DNA from: Jutongia hominis
GTDB lineage: Bacteria > Bacillota > Clostridia > Lachnospirales > Lachnospiraceae
Direction: 5' to 3'
DNA: 64,000 nt
NCBI RefSeq assembly: GCF_014384965.1
Contig: NZ_JACRSW010000032.1
Span: forward strand, 62,001-126,000
Shown: positions 52,985 to 62,379 of the stretch, one piece after another
Position numbering within the stretch: position 1 is the first letter of the stretch
Layout of the letters: every line of letters starts with the position of its first letter
Notes under the pieces: generated by a model
Database searches by the model: none
What the model was told of the DNA's origin: nothing
What the model saw: only the letters and a program-made list of their open reading frames with translations
Made by a program: the position numbers and the translations under genes

Positions 52985-53254
52985 TCATTTTATTAAAGTA
53001 GGAATCTGCTTCATCAGATCAATAAAAAGATCTGATACAGATCCCATGATCCATCCTCCACACAAAAGGATCACAAGCATGATAGCAAGAAACTTCGGAA
53101 CAAATGTAAGTGTCTGTTCCTGAATAGATGTGATCGTCTGAAAAATACTGATGATCAGACCAATGATCAACGATACCAATAGTAAGGGCATCGTTACCTT
53201 AACCACGGTCCAAATGACTTCTCTTGCAATATCAATTATAACACCTGTACTCAT
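52985..53254 (-). CDS. fliQ: Flagellar export protein FliQ
   Basis: An 89-residue protein with two membrane helices, normal for FliQ. The family block SIFQTITSIQEQTLTFVPK lies at about 43-62. It forms the outer part of the export gate with FliP and FliR. GAGG precedes the ATG. Confidence 0.96.
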   Translation of the reverse strand: MSTGVIIDIAREVIWTVVKVTMPLLLVSLIIGLIISIFQTITSIQEQTLTFVPKFLAIMLVILLCGGWIMGSVSDLFIDLMKQIPTLIK

Positions 53255-53280
53255 CTTCTACCTCGATTCATTGCCCAAAA

Positions 53281-54105
53281 TTATTTGAAAGATTCTACAA
53301 GCTGACCCACAACCAAATTCCATCCGTCTGCCAGAATAAAGAGCAGAATCTTAAATGGAAGTGAAATCGTTGTAGGTGGCAACATCATCATACCCATTGA
53401 CATCAATGTAGAAGCGACTACCATGTCAATAACAATAAACGGCAGATAAATTAAAAATCCAATAATAAATGCTGTTCTTAACTCACTGATAATAAATGCA
53501 GGTATAATCGTTGTCGTTGGAATATCATCATAACTTTTTACGTCTGATGACTTCTGATCATTAATCGTCATAAACAATTTGAGATCTTTGTCTCTTGTCT
53601 GCTTTAACATAAACGTCCGAATTGGAGCCAGTCCTTTTTCTATCGCCTGTTCCTGCTTTACTTTTCCATTCATATAAGGCTGAACTGCCTCTTTGTTCAC
53701 TTTTGTCATAACCGGAGACATAATTGCTAATGTCATAAAAAGAGCAAGTCCGATTAACACCTGATTTGGCGGTGTGGTCTGCGTTCCCAAAGCTGTTCGC
53801 AGAAAATGAAATACCACGATGATTCTCGTAAAAGAAGTCACCATAATGATGATGGAAGGAGCTAAAGAAAGTGCTGTTAAGATCAAAAGCATTTGTAATG
53901 TGGATTCCAATGTAGTACTTCCTGCATTAGATGTAATGTTAAGATGAAAAGAATCTTCTGTATCCTGCTGCGAAACATTACTCTTACTGCCTGTTGCACC
54001 TGCATAAGCCGGTACCGCAGCTAAAAAGATAAAACAGCATAGCATGAAACTCATGCTAAACTTCATAATTGCTTTTTTGTTCTTTCTAATATATTTTAAG
54101 ATCAT
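53281..54105 (-). CDS. fliP: Flagellar export protein FliP
   Basis: A 274-residue protein with a cleavable signal peptide (about 8-35), as FliP typically has, and four further membrane helices. Characteristic segments are MVTSFTRIIVVFHFLRTALG and GTQTTPPNQVLIGLALF. The periplasmic-loop-equivalent part and the C-terminal MLPPTTISLPFKILLFI are conserved. The start is placed at the ATG at 54105, after AGGA; a TTG-like frame upstream lacks support. It follows fliO by 66 bp. Confidence 0.95.
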   Translation of the reverse strand: MILKYIRKNKKAIMKFSMSFMLCCFIFLAAVPAYAGATGSKSNVSQQDTEDSFHLNITSNAGSTTLESTLQMLLILTALSLAPSIIIMVTSFTRIIVVFHFLRTALGTQTTPPNQVLIGLALFMTLAIMSPVMTKVNKEAVQPYMNGKVKQEQAIEKGLAPIRTFMLKQTRDKDLKLFMTINDQKSSDVKSYDDIPTTTIIPAFIISELRTAFIIGFLIYLPFIVIDMVVASTLMSMGMMMLPPTTISLPFKILLFILADGWNLVVGQLVESFK

Positions 54106-54171
54106 TTTATATTCCTGTCTCCTTAACTGCATACAATACTGTCGGTTGTATCACATCTATTTATAATAAAT

Positions 54172-54588
54172 TCAAAAATCATCCTCTTTTTTGGTTTCCT
54201 GATCCTTTTTTTTATGATTATAATTTTTTACTTTTTGAAAAACATCTGTAAAATTCATTGTCATTTTAGAAACGTCCGTCTTTTGGATCACCTGATTAAA
54301 AGATAGTTCATCTTTTGATAATTCTGTTAAAAAAACCGCATTGTCTTTCATAAGAAGAAAAGCAATGTATTTTTCACCTACTTTAACAATTACAATACTT
54401 TTACCCGGAACTACCTGCTGCGTCTCTATAATTTGTATATTCGATGACTTCGCATTCACATAACCGGATTTTGCATACCATTTTGTAAATAAATGTGCTC
54501 CATAAAGTAATACAAAAAAAAGTACCAATAACAAAAATAATTTAATAATGCTGGTAAATGTAGACATTTCCGTTAAAACTAAAAACAT
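54172..54588 (-). CDS. fliO: Flagellar biosynthesis protein FliO/FliZ
   Basis: A 138-residue protein with one N-terminal membrane helix (about 12-33) and a small cytoplasmic beta domain (IQIIETQQVVPGKSIVIVKV), typical of FliO. It helps FliP assemble. The C-terminus is Lys/Asp-rich. It comes 22 bp after fliY; the space that holds cheY in B. subtilis is absent. GGAGG precedes the ATG. Confidence 0.88.
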   Translation of the reverse strand: MFLVLTEMSTFTSIIKLFLLLVLFFVLLYGAHLFTKWYAKSGYVNAKSSNIQIIETQQVVPGKSIVIVKVGEKYIAFLLMKDNAVFLTELSKDELSFNQVIQKTDVSKMTMNFTDVFQKVKNYNHKKKDQETKKEDDF

Positions 54589-54610
54589 AACTACACCTCC
54601 AGCATTTTTA

Positions 54611-55780
54611 CTATTTTGTAATTTCTACAATACGTATACCAAAGTTTTCTTCAATGACAACAACTTCACCTTTTGCAACAAACTTTCCATTAACTAAAAT
54701 ATCAACCGGTTCGCCCGCTAACTTATCAAGCTCGATAATCGTTCCCGGTGCAAAATCAAGAATTTCCTTAATAGATTTATTTGATCTGCCAAGTTCAACA
54801 GTGACTTCCAAAGGAACATCCATGATCAGATCAATATTTTCCTGCTGTAATAAAGGACTTATCTCTTGATTGAATGTCTGGAACTGTGCCGGTTGTACAG
54901 CCATATTTGGTGCCGGCATCATATATGGCTGTTGCATCTGTGGCTGTGCCATTTGTGGGTTTGCCTGCATCTGTGGCTGTGCCATTTGTGGATTTGCCTG
55001 CATCTGAGGCGCATCCATCTGTGGTTGTGGTGCCGGCTGAACCGGTACCTGCGGCTGTTCTGGCTGCTGTGCTGCAGCTGCTTTATCAGCAGAAGCTTCG
55101 GTATTGCCCATGAATTTCTGATACAAATCTCTTGCAAAGTCAAAAGGATATAACTGCATAATCTGGCTGTCAACCAGATCACCGATTTTCATATCAAAAG
55201 AAATCTGAACAATTTCATCATCTAAAAAGCTTACAATCTTATCATCGTCTATTGTATCATTCAAGTCAACAAGACTTGCAGATGGCGGACTGATATCCAC
55301 TTTCTTTTCCAACATAGATGATAAAGAAGTAGCCGCTGACCCCATCATCTGATTCATGGCTTCACTAATCGCACTCAAATGAAGTTCTGAAAGCTCTCCA
55401 TCTGTATTCGAACCATCTCCGCCCATCATCAGATCTGTAATGATCTTAACATCCTGTTCTTTTAAGATCAAAATATTATTACCATCAATACCGTCAATAT
55501 AAGAAATATGTATAAAAACACATGGTCTGTCATACTGTTTGGACAGCTCATTCATTGTAACATAAGAAACACGAGGTGTTGTAATTGTAACCTTATGATT
55601 TAACAGCGTTGATAATGTTGTAGCCGCAGTCCCCATATTGATGTTGGCAATCTCGCCAACGGCGTCTCTTTCTGCAGCCGTCAATGTATGTTCTGACGAA
55701 CTACCACTATCCGCTTCACTTGTAGCAGAATTACCACCGGTTAAGGCATCAATTTCTTCCTGTGATAACATTCCATCCAT
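54611..55780 (-). CDS. fliY: Flagellar motor switch phosphatase FliY (FliN-type)
   Basis: A 389-residue switch protein. The N-terminal EIDALTGG motif (8-15) is the CheY-P-binding peptide shared with FliM. A CheC-like phosphatase domain (about 30-225) has one E-x-x-N motif in VGEIANINMGTAA and another region at SEAMNQMMGSAA. A Pro/Gln/Met-rich linker of about 70 residues includes repeats of QANPQMAQPQM. The C-terminal FliN domain (about 305-389) ends IVEITK. It builds the C-ring and removes phosphate from CheY-P. It starts 3 bp after fliM. GGAGGAG precedes the ATG. Confidence 0.95.
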   Translation of the reverse strand: MDGMLSQEEIDALTGGNSATSEADSGSSSEHTLTAAERDAVGEIANINMGTAATTLSTLLNHKVTITTPRVSYVTMNELSKQYDRPCVFIHISYIDGIDGNNILILKEQDVKIITDLMMGGDGSNTDGELSELHLSAISEAMNQMMGSAATSLSSMLEKKVDISPPSASLVDLNDTIDDDKIVSFLDDEIVQISFDMKIGDLVDSQIMQLYPFDFARDLYQKFMGNTEASADKAAAAQQPEQPQVPVQPAPQPQMDAPQMQANPQMAQPQMQANPQMAQPQMQQPYMMPAPNMAVQPAQFQTFNQEISPLLQQENIDLIMDVPLEVTVELGRSNKSIKEILDFAPGTIIELDKLAGEPVDILVNGKFVAKGEVVVIEENFGIRIVEITK

Positions 55781-55783
55781 AAC

Positions 55784-56764
55784 CTATTGCTCCTCCTTTA
55801 TAACTGAAGTGACTCTGACCGCATAGGAATCTGCACTCGATCCAGGTAATGCAGTAAACTTTTTAATATTACCTACATATACATTCAGTTCATCGTCAAC
55901 TTTTGTATCTAATTTAATAATATCACCCAATTGTATATTTGCAAAATCATTTACGGAAATAGTGCTTCTTCCAAGCATTGCACGTACCGGAATCTTAGCA
56001 CGATCAATAATTGTTTCAATTGCATCTTTATACATGCCGGATGTATCATCCTTCATAGCGGAATACCAATATTTTGTATTCAGTTTATCAATAACAGGCT
56101 CTACACAAGAAAACGGAATACATATATTCATTAATCCTTCCGTATCACCTATCTTAATATTCATTGTAACGATTGCTGTCATTTCACTTGGTGAAATAAA
56201 CTGTGCAAATTGCGAATTTGTCTCGATTCGTTCGAGTCTTGGTTCTACAGCCACAACACTTTCCCAAGGATCTACCAGCAAATTTGTACATACTTCTATG
56301 ATTCTTTCTAAAATCACTAATTCAATTTCTGTAAAATCCCTGCTCTTATCTAACGGAGTGCCCGTACCGCCAAGCATGCGGTCCACTATAGCAAATCCAA
56401 TATTATCTGCCAATTCCAAAATAATATTTCCTTCTAAGGGTGCAAAATTAACAACCCCTAAAAGTACCGGATTCGACAAAGCATTTGAAAATTCAGAATA
56501 GGTATTTGCTTCCGCATTCATTACTTCTACCTGAACGTTTTTTCTTAAATACGCCGGCAAGTTTGTCGATAATAATCGTCCATAATTTTCAAAAATAATC
56601 TCCAAAGTTCTTAAATGATCTTTTGAGAACTTTGATGGTCTGGCAAAGTCGTAATTTTTTACAACACGCTCATCCACGTCATTTAACTCATCCGGATTTA
56701 TCTCACCTGTACTCAGCGCATTGAGTAAACTATCTATCTCTGCTTGAGATAAGGTATCACCCAT
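55784..56764 (-). CDS. fliM: Flagellar motor switch protein FliM
   Basis: A 326-residue C-ring protein. The N-terminal LSQAEIDSLLNAL binds CheY-P; the middle CheC-like domain has NYGRLLSTNLPAYLRKNVQV-type sequence and GGTGTPLDKSRDFTEIE; the C-terminal FliN-like domain includes IQLGDIIKLD. The start is ATG at 56764, after AGGTG. A 101-bp gap from fliL, longer than most in this operon, may hold an internal promoter. Confidence 0.96.
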   Translation of the reverse strand: MGDTLSQAEIDSLLNALSTGEINPDELNDVDERVVKNYDFARPSKFSKDHLRTLEIIFENYGRLLSTNLPAYLRKNVQVEVMNAEANTYSEFSNALSNPVLLGVVNFAPLEGNIILELADNIGFAIVDRMLGGTGTPLDKSRDFTEIELVILERIIEVCTNLLVDPWESVVAVEPRLERIETNSQFAQFISPSEMTAIVTMNIKIGDTEGLMNICIPFSCVEPVIDKLNTKYWYSAMKDDTSGMYKDAIETIIDRAKIPVRAMLGRSTISVNDFANIQLGDIIKLDTKVDDELNVYVGNIKKFTALPGSSADSYAVRVTSVIKEEQ

Positions 56765-56832
56765 ATTTTTCACCTCACACCCGAATAAAAATATACTATT
56801 TCTATTCAGTTTATCTACAACAATATAATCAT

Positions 56833-56860
56833 ATCATACTTTCACTCTAATGAAAAGCAA
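56833..56860 (-). promoter_or_regulatory. Possible internal promoter before fliM
   Basis: TTGCTT (56855-56860) is 16 nt before TATGAT (56833-56838) in the fliL-fliM gap. It does not fit the sigma-28 pattern. In AT-rich DNA such matches arise by chance, so this is tentative. Confidence 0.3.
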
Positions 56861-56865
56861 CAATT

Positions 56866-57384
56866 TTATTGTGTTACATATCCATCTAACATTACCTTAA
56901 CAATAACCTTAGAATCAAGCAATTTCTGGATTTTTTCAAGAGATTCTTTCTGAATTGCTGCCTGGTCTGCATCGTCAATGGTATGATTCTGAATTGCAGA
57001 ACGGATAATATCTGTAATCTCTGCTTTATTTGTATCAATCGTATCTTTCAGATCACTATAATCTTCTGAAGTTTTATTCAAGGACAATGTATAACCTTTT
57101 AACATTGCATAATGCGCTTTTCCATCTGCACCTGACTTTAAGTTATAAGTTTCTTGTGCATCAAATGCTACAGCAAGATTTTCAAGATCTTTAAATGTAT
57201 AATTTTCGTCTGCATTTGCCTTCTTGTCAGCATCTAATTCAATATTTAAAACAGATGCTACCTGTGTAATCAATGTATTTGTTTTTTGGAATGTTGGCAG
57301 CATTACAAAAAAGAGAATCGCTGTCAGAACAACATTGATAACCGTTAAAGCTGTAATAATCACACTAAAAATATTTTTCTTCAT
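56866..57384 (-). CDS. fliL: Flagellar basal-body protein FliL
   Basis: A 172-residue protein with one N-terminal membrane helix (about 6-29) and an extracytoplasmic domain, as in FliL, which stabilises the stator-basal body contact. Sequence is diverged; the call rests on length, topology, the C-terminal block KIQKLLDSKVIVKVMLDGYV and position after motB and before fliM. I start at ATG 57384, after AAAGGTGAG; upstream frame is motB sequence. Confidence 0.82.
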   Translation of the reverse strand: MKKNIFSVIITALTVINVVLTAILFFVMLPTFQKTNTLITQVASVLNIELDADKKANADENYTFKDLENLAVAFDAQETYNLKSGADGKAHYAMLKGYTLSLNKTSEDYSDLKDTIDTNKAEITDIIRSAIQNHTIDDADQAAIQKESLEKIQKLLDSKVIVKVMLDGYVTQ

Positions 57385-57409
57385 TTTTTTCTCACCTTTC
57401 TGGTTCAGC

Positions 57410-58216
57410 CTAGTTAGAATTTGTATATATCTTAATCTCGACACGCCGGTTTTTTGCCCGGCCTCCCGCCGTCTTATTGGAAGCAACCGGATCCACACTT
57501 CCTCTGCCGGACGCTTCTAAATGTTTCTCGCTTAAATGTTTCTTTTCCACAAAGTATTCATATACTTTGGTTGCTCTGGCAGTTGACAGCCACAGATTAC
57601 TTTCATATTTCGAATTACTGATCGGAACATTATCGGTATGTCCTTCAATTTTGATCAACCGGTCTTCATAAGGTTTCAATATTACAGCTACTCCGCTAAG
57701 TATCTGCTTTGCACCGGATTGAATTTCTGCACTTCCCGACTGAAAAAGGACACCACCGCTTAAAGAAATCATAACATAATTGTAATTGCTGTCCATTGTA
57801 ACATCTAATGAATCTTCCAAGCGATTCGTCTCGGTCTTTTCTACAACCTGACTATATAATTGTTCTGCCTGTTTTTTCTGTTCGGCTGCTTTTTCCTTTT
57901 CATACTCTTTTGACGGATCAGTTTCATTCTCTGACTCGGCTGCTTTTCCCATATCGGTATAATAATCATCCAGGTTACTAAGCTGCGTTGCACCACTTGA
58001 TATCAGGTTACCATCCCCTAATGCCTGTGCACCGCCACTAAAAATACTAAAACTATTTGACATGGAAGCAACCAGTTCCGCATACTTTACTTCATCCAAA
58101 TTGGACATGGAATATAATAATACGAAAAAGCAAAGTAGAAGGTTCATAAGATCAGAAAAGGTATCTTTCCAACCATCTGTCTTAATTTCAGTCTCCTGCT
58201 TTTTTGCTTTTGCCAT
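57410..58216 (-). CDS. motB: Motor stator protein MotB
   Basis: A 268-residue stator subunit. The single helix (about 21-38) contains the proton-accepting aspartate D22 in TFSDLMNLLLCFF. After a linker, the peptidoglycan-binding OmpA-like domain has IEGHTDNVPIS and SGRGSVDPVASNKT with the following GRAKNRRVEI. The polar residues around D22 do not decide by themselves between proton and sodium use. It overlaps the motA stop by one base (TAATG). Confidence 0.96.
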   Translation of the reverse strand: MAKAKKQETEIKTDGWKDTFSDLMNLLLCFFVLLYSMSNLDEVKYAELVASMSNSFSIFSGGAQALGDGNLISSGATQLSNLDDYYTDMGKAAESENETDPSKEYEKEKAAEQKKQAEQLYSQVVEKTETNRLEDSLDVTMDSNYNYVMISLSGGVLFQSGSAEIQSGAKQILSGVAVILKPYEDRLIKIEGHTDNVPISNSKYESNLWLSTARATKVYEYFVEKKHLSEKHLEASGRGSVDPVASNKTAGGRAKNRRVEIKIYTNSN

Positions 58217-59037
58217 TAAGCTTCACCACCTTCAGGTGCTGCTGCAGCACCACCATTTTCATCATTGCCCATATCTCTATCAGAAGGAGCTAAGAATGAT
58301 TTTAATTTTTCTTCAATTACACGAGGGTTTTCACCTGCCTGAATAGACAACAAGCCCTCTACCATAACTTCCTTAACTGTGATCTCCATCTCATTGAACA
58401 TCTTTAATTTAAAGGAAATCGGCACACAAATCCAGTTTGCCAGCAAAGAACCATACAAAGTTGTAAGCAGTGCAACTGCCATGTTTGGACCGATCATAGA
58501 CATATCTTCCATGTTATAAAGCATGTTTACCAGACCGATCAAAGTACCGATCATTCCCCATGCAGGACCCATGCCGGCCCAGTTCGCCCAGAAATTAATC
58601 TTTTCATTATGACGCTTGTCCACAGAATTTAGTTCTGTCTCCATAATATTACGAACCAGCTCAGGATCTGTACCATCTACTATTAACATAATTCCTTTTT
58701 TCAAGAAATCATCTTCAATGTTATTTGCCATCTCTTCAAGAGCCAAAAGTCCCTCTTTTCTTGCTACATTAGAAAGATCCACAATATTTTGGATCACCTC
58801 TGCATCATTGGACTCATTTTTCTTTAATGCAAGTGTAAATGATTTCAAGCATCCGACGAATTCGCCAATACTTTTTGCCTGAATAAGCATACAACAGGTA
58901 GAACCACCTAATGTAATGAATACAGACACCGTATCACCAAAGTGACCTAAGGCAGCAAAACCTTCATTACCTGTTACAATACCTAAAAAGACAAAACAAA
59001 AACATGCCACTAAACCAATTAAAGTTGTTATATCCAA
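58216..59037 (-). CDS. motA: Motor stator protein MotA
   Basis: A 273-residue stator subunit with four membrane helices (about 4-22, 30-48, 150-170 and 182-204), a large cytoplasmic loop and the conserved GMGPAWGMIGTLIGLVNML segment. With MotB it forms the ion-driven torque generator. The acidic C-terminus ends DENGGAAAAPEGGEA. Its position between flbD and motB, inside the fla operon, is usual for clostridia, whereas in B. subtilis motAB is separate. Confidence 0.96.
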   Translation of the reverse strand: MDITTLIGLVACFCFVFLGIVTGNEGFAALGHFGDTVSVFITLGGSTCCMLIQAKSIGEFVGCLKSFTLALKKNESNDAEVIQNIVDLSNVARKEGLLALEEMANNIEDDFLKKGIMLIVDGTDPELVRNIMETELNSVDKRHNEKINFWANWAGMGPAWGMIGTLIGLVNMLYNMEDMSMIGPNMAVALLTTLYGSLLANWICVPISFKLKMFNEMEITVKEVMVEGLLSIQAGENPRVIEEKLKSFLAPSDRDMGNDENGGAAAAPEGGEA

Positions 59038-59061
59038 AATTCACACCACCTTATGTAATAA

Positions 59062-59259
59062 TTATTCTACAAAATCAGTAGAATTGCATTCCTGCCTATA
59101 TAATTTTACAAGATTTTTTACCATCTGTCTACTTTCTTTTACAATTATTTTTTTTCCTGTTGTCAATGTAATGACAGTATCAGGAGTTTCTTCAATCATC
59201 TCGATCAGATCTGAGTTGATCGTCAATCCTTTTCCATTTAATCTCGTTACTTCAATCAT
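59062..59259 (-). CDS. flbD: FlbD family flagellar protein (SwrD-like)
   Basis: A 65-residue protein of the FlbD/SwrD family, opening MIEVTRLNGKGLTINSDLIE and containing ETPDTVITLTTGKKIIVKES. In B. subtilis the equivalent (SwrD) raises stator torque. It lies between flgE and motA, as expected. I start at ATG 59259, after GGGAGGAG; a longer frame to 59313 runs across a hairpin. It is unrelated to the Caulobacter transcription factor also called FlbD. Confidence 0.9.
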   Translation of the reverse strand: MIEVTRLNGKGLTINSDLIEMIEETPDTVITLTTGKKIIVKESRQMVKNLVKLYRQECNSTDFVE

Positions 59260-59285
59260 TCTTTCTCCTCCCTTAACATGATAGA

Positions 59286-59321
59286 ACACCGAGTGCCACG
59301 CTTTGCATGACAACCCGGTGT
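59286..59321 (-). other. Hairpin between flgE and flbD
   Basis: ACACCG (59286-59291) and CGGTGT (59316-59321) form a stem, extended inward by an imperfect AGTGCCAC/GACAACC region. No T-tract follows. It may be a processing or partial-termination point after the highly expressed hook gene. Confidence 0.45.
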
Positions 59322-59344
59322 CATCCTATTATACTTTTAAGTTA

Positions 59345-60883
59345 TTACCGTTTCAGATTAACTAATTCCTCTAACATAGTATCCGATGTTGTAATGATTC
59401 TTGAATTTGCCTGAAAACCTCGCTGTGTTGTGATCATCTGTGTAAATTCATTAGCAAGGTCAACATTAGACATTTCCAATGCGCCTACTGTCAGACTTCC
59501 TGACTGGTTTACTTCCTCACCAACACCATCAAACTCACCAGAATTCAATGTAGCTGCAAACAAACTATCACCAACAGACTCTAAACCGGATGGGTTTGCA
59601 AAAGTAGCAAATGCCATCTGAGCGAGACACTTCTTTAAGCCATTGCTGTACTGTCCATAAATCTTACCTTCCTGATCAATGGAAATGCCGGATAATGCAC
59701 CCGCTTTATTACCGGCATCGTATCCATCCGGATCACCCTTGACACTACTGATCTTAGATGTTCCACCCTGAGAATACTGTGTCAGCTTATTCAGGAAAAT
59801 GTTAACACCACCTGTATCAGAGGCTGCATCATACTGTGGAAACGAGCTGTTTACACCTGTATTTGTTGCATCCAGTCCAACGATGGATAAGTTAATCGCT
59901 TTACCGGAAAATTCTGCATTCGTACGTGTCGGCGTTGATACAAAATCGCCGGTCTGACTACTGAATGTGATTGTTGATGCAAGACCAGGATCTAAAGAAA
60001 ATTCACCGGTTGTTGCATTCAGGCTTCCTGCAGCGATACCGGCTGCTGTATCGCTACCGAACTTAATTGTTGCACCTGTTTCGGAATATGTAACGGCACC
60101 TGTCGTAGGATCAACGTTCTTCTTCACAAAGATAGACTGAGAATCAGAGTTTAAAATATCAGCAACGCGGATATCATATGTAGTTGTACCGGCTGTCTGG
60201 TTTGCAGATTTTGTAATATATAATTTTGCTGTATAGCTTTCACCCAGATTATCAAAGAAACTAAAGCTTACAATCTGTCCACCTGTTGTAATACCGGTTG
60301 TCGCATTTGTTGTACCTTCTAACTTTGTATCATTTGGATCAATATTACCGGATACGGTAACTGCTGTTGTAGCTTCCGGTGCATAAGATGAATTTTCTGC
60401 ATTCATGATTGCAAGATCCTTTACGGTATCTTTTACTATATTGCCATCTGCGTCAGCTAACCAGCCCTGAACCGTTGCACCATTTGTTGTGCAATATAAG
60501 TTACCGGCTTCATCAACATTTAATGCACCCGATTTTGTAAAGTAGGTATCTGTTCCGGAACGTACTACTAAAAAGGCACTACCGTTGATTGCGATATCCA
60601 AAGCACGGTTTGTCGTAGAAGGACCACCCTGGTCGGTAATATTGGTTGTGATCGAAGCAACCTGTGAACCAAGACCAATCTGCTTTGCATTGGTACCGGC
60701 GGTTCCTAATTCTGCATTTGCTCCTGATGCACTTGATACAGTCTGATAGAATGTATCTGAAAAATTGACACTGCTGGATTTAAAACCAACTGTATTTGTA
60801 TTTGCGATGTTATTACCAATAACATCCATCTTTGTCTGGTGTGTTTTAAGACCTGCTACACCAGAATAAAGTGATCTCATCAT
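59345..60883 (-). CDS. flgE: Flagellar hook protein FlgE
   Basis: A 512-residue hook subunit. The N-terminal D0 domain begins MMRSLYSGVAGLKTHQTKMD and contains the FlgE/F/G signature NNIANTNTVGFKSS. The variable middle domains are Thr/Ser/Gly-rich. The C-terminal D0 helix includes EMSNVDLANEFTQMITTQRG and NSRIITTSDTMLEELVNL. It is longer than the 400-residue E. coli hook owing to the middle. GGAGG is 8 nt before the ATG at 60883. Confidence 0.96.
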   Translation of the reverse strand: MMRSLYSGVAGLKTHQTKMDVIGNNIANTNTVGFKSSSVNFSDTFYQTVSSASGANAELGTAGTNAKQIGLGSQVASITTNITDQGGPSTTNRALDIAINGSAFLVVRSGTDTYFTKSGALNVDEAGNLYCTTNGATVQGWLADADGNIVKDTVKDLAIMNAENSSYAPEATTAVTVSGNIDPNDTKLEGTTNATTGITTGGQIVSFSFFDNLGESYTAKLYITKSANQTAGTTTYDIRVADILNSDSQSIFVKKNVDPTTGAVTYSETGATIKFGSDTAAGIAAGSLNATTGEFSLDPGLASTITFSSQTGDFVSTPTRTNAEFSGKAINLSIVGLDATNTGVNSSFPQYDAASDTGGVNIFLNKLTQYSQGGTSKISSVKGDPDGYDAGNKAGALSGISIDQEGKIYGQYSNGLKKCLAQMAFATFANPSGLESVGDSLFAATLNSGEFDGVGEEVNQSGSLTVGALEMSNVDLANEFTQMITTQRGFQANSRIITTSDTMLEELVNLKR

Positions 60884-60980
60884 AATTTTTTCCTCCTTAA
60901 ACTTAAACGTAAAGCGAAATCTCTCTGTCATTCAAGATTTCAACGCCTCCATAAAAGGTCCGGCATTATACTCTTACGTT

Positions 60981-61385
60981 CTAACTGATAACTGCTCCAT
61001 CTATATTCGTAAATATAGAATCCGTCGAATCACCAACGGCTGTAATAACTGTGTTGTTCTTGACATTTACAATAAATGCAAGATCATCTACCATGATCAA
61101 AGACTCCTGAATTCCTTTTTCCCGTGCCTTCGTTGTTCCATTTTCTAAGCGTTCCATCTGCTGGTCTGAAAGATTGATATTCCTCGTTGCCAGTCTTGCA
61201 TTTGCATGTTTGGAAAATTTTAATCCTGTGACTGCTGATGATGTGCTCTTTTCCTGTGTTGAGCTTAAAATTTCCCGGAAAGAAAGGTCTGATTCGGAAG
61301 AATGCTTTGTCTTTTTGTTATCACTTTGCAGCAAACGATCAGTCATCTGCTCGATAGATGAATAATTTTCATATAATCGCTGCAT
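60981..61385 (-). CDS. Flagellar operon protein of the TIGR02530 family
   Basis: A 134-residue soluble protein. The C-terminal part (LKFSKHANARLATRNINLS, then LIMVDDLAFIVNVKNNTVIT) matches the TIGR02530 family found between flgD and flgE in Firmicutes and spirochaetes. A Ser/Lys-rich N-terminal half follows a short helix. A role in hook assembly is assumed from position only. GGAGGAAG precedes the ATG. It lies 80 bp after flgD and 97 bp before flgE. Confidence 0.88.
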   Translation of the reverse strand: MQRLYENYSSIEQMTDRLLQSDNKKTKHSSESDLSFREILSSTQEKSTSSAVTGLKFSKHANARLATRNINLSDQQMERLENGTTKAREKGIQESLIMVDDLAFIVNVKNNTVITAVGDSTDSIFTNIDGAVIS

Positions 61386-61464
61386 TACTCTTCCTCCTTA
61401 TGATCAAATCCTGTTTCTTACAATCTAATTTCCATTTGACCGGTTGTTTCTGTACTCATTATTT

Positions 61465-62364
61465 TCAGACTGCATCAGTTCCTTCCGTACTGTCATTATC
61501 ACCTGTGCTGTCTGTTTTATCAGTACTGTTTGTACCATTCACACTTTCTGTACCATCTGTTTTATCTGTATCATCTGATGAATCAGAACCTGAAGAACTG
61601 CTGTTATTTTGTTTGATTCCTTTGATAAATAATGAAACACTGGAATAATCCATTGTCTTATTTGCATCATCAAACACAAATGCAATCTTGTAATTTCCTG
61701 CATCAAGATTAGAAAATACTTCTCTGTCGATCGTCAGCTTGCCATCCTTGTAGCTTAACTTCGATGCATCGACTTTTGTAACATTACTTGAATTGTTTGC
61801 ATCCATGATAACAACAGCAAAACCGGTTGCTTCATATCCATTTGTACCAAGACTGATACCGGATACCATAACATCCTGTGGATCATCGTGTGAATAGTTG
61901 ATCACCTGCTGCTCTACTTTTGGTATATACTGCGATATCAGATAGTTCGAATCAATTACCTGAACAATGTCATCAAACTCATATAAAGAACCATTTACCG
62001 ATACATAAGCTGTTCCATTCTGAATAGTAACATAATCCACTGTTCCCTGTACTTCTACCACATCTCCTGATGATAATGTCTGATTGAGCAAAACTTCTTT
62101 TCCAACCAGATTGTATGCCGAAGTATTTACTGTGGTACTGTTTAAGTTCTGCATCTGCTCTAACTCACTAAACTGGGCAAGCTGTGCTACATACTCTGTA
62201 TTACTCGTCGGCTCTAACGGATCCTGATATTGCATTTGAGTTACTAACAGCAGCAAGAAATCTTCTTTATCCAGTGTATCTCCTGATTTTCTTTCTGTCT
62301 TTTGCGATGTTTCTGATATATTCACTTTTCCGTCACTATCTACGGGTGCTATTAAATCACTCAT
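61465..62364 (-). CDS. flgD: Hook capping protein FlgD
   Basis: A 299-residue hook cap that guides FlgE assembly. The N-terminal signature is LDKEDFLLLLVTQMQYQDPL (residues about 30-49) with TSNTEYVAQLAQFSELEQM near it. A middle beta domain and an FlgD Ig-like segment follow. The C-terminal 45 residues are a Ser/Asp/Thr/Gly-rich tail (SSSGSDSSDDTDKTDGTES) not needed for the fold. GGAGG precedes the ATG. Confidence 0.94.
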   Translation of the reverse strand: MSDLIAPVDSDGKVNISETSQKTERKSGDTLDKEDFLLLLVTQMQYQDPLEPTSNTEYVAQLAQFSELEQMQNLNSTTVNTSAYNLVGKEVLLNQTLSSGDVVEVQGTVDYVTIQNGTAYVSVNGSLYEFDDIVQVIDSNYLISQYIPKVEQQVINYSHDDPQDVMVSGISLGTNGYEATGFAVVIMDANNSSNVTKVDASKLSYKDGKLTIDREVFSNLDAGNYKIAFVFDDANKTMDYSSVSLFIKGIKQNNSSSSGSDSSDDTDKTDGTESVNGTNSTDKTDSTGDNDSTEGTDAV

Positions 62365-62379
62365 GCTTTTCCTCCTTTC

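Noticed and set aside
54611..55780. Separate fliN and cheC genes
   Set aside because: A single continuous frame carries the CheC-like and FliN domains joined by a Met/Gln/Pro linker, which is the normal FliY arrangement.
56765..56865. Sigma-28 promoter in the fliL-fliM gap
   Set aside because: No TAAA-N15-GCCGATAA-like sequence is present; only a weak vegetative-type match is kept at low confidence.
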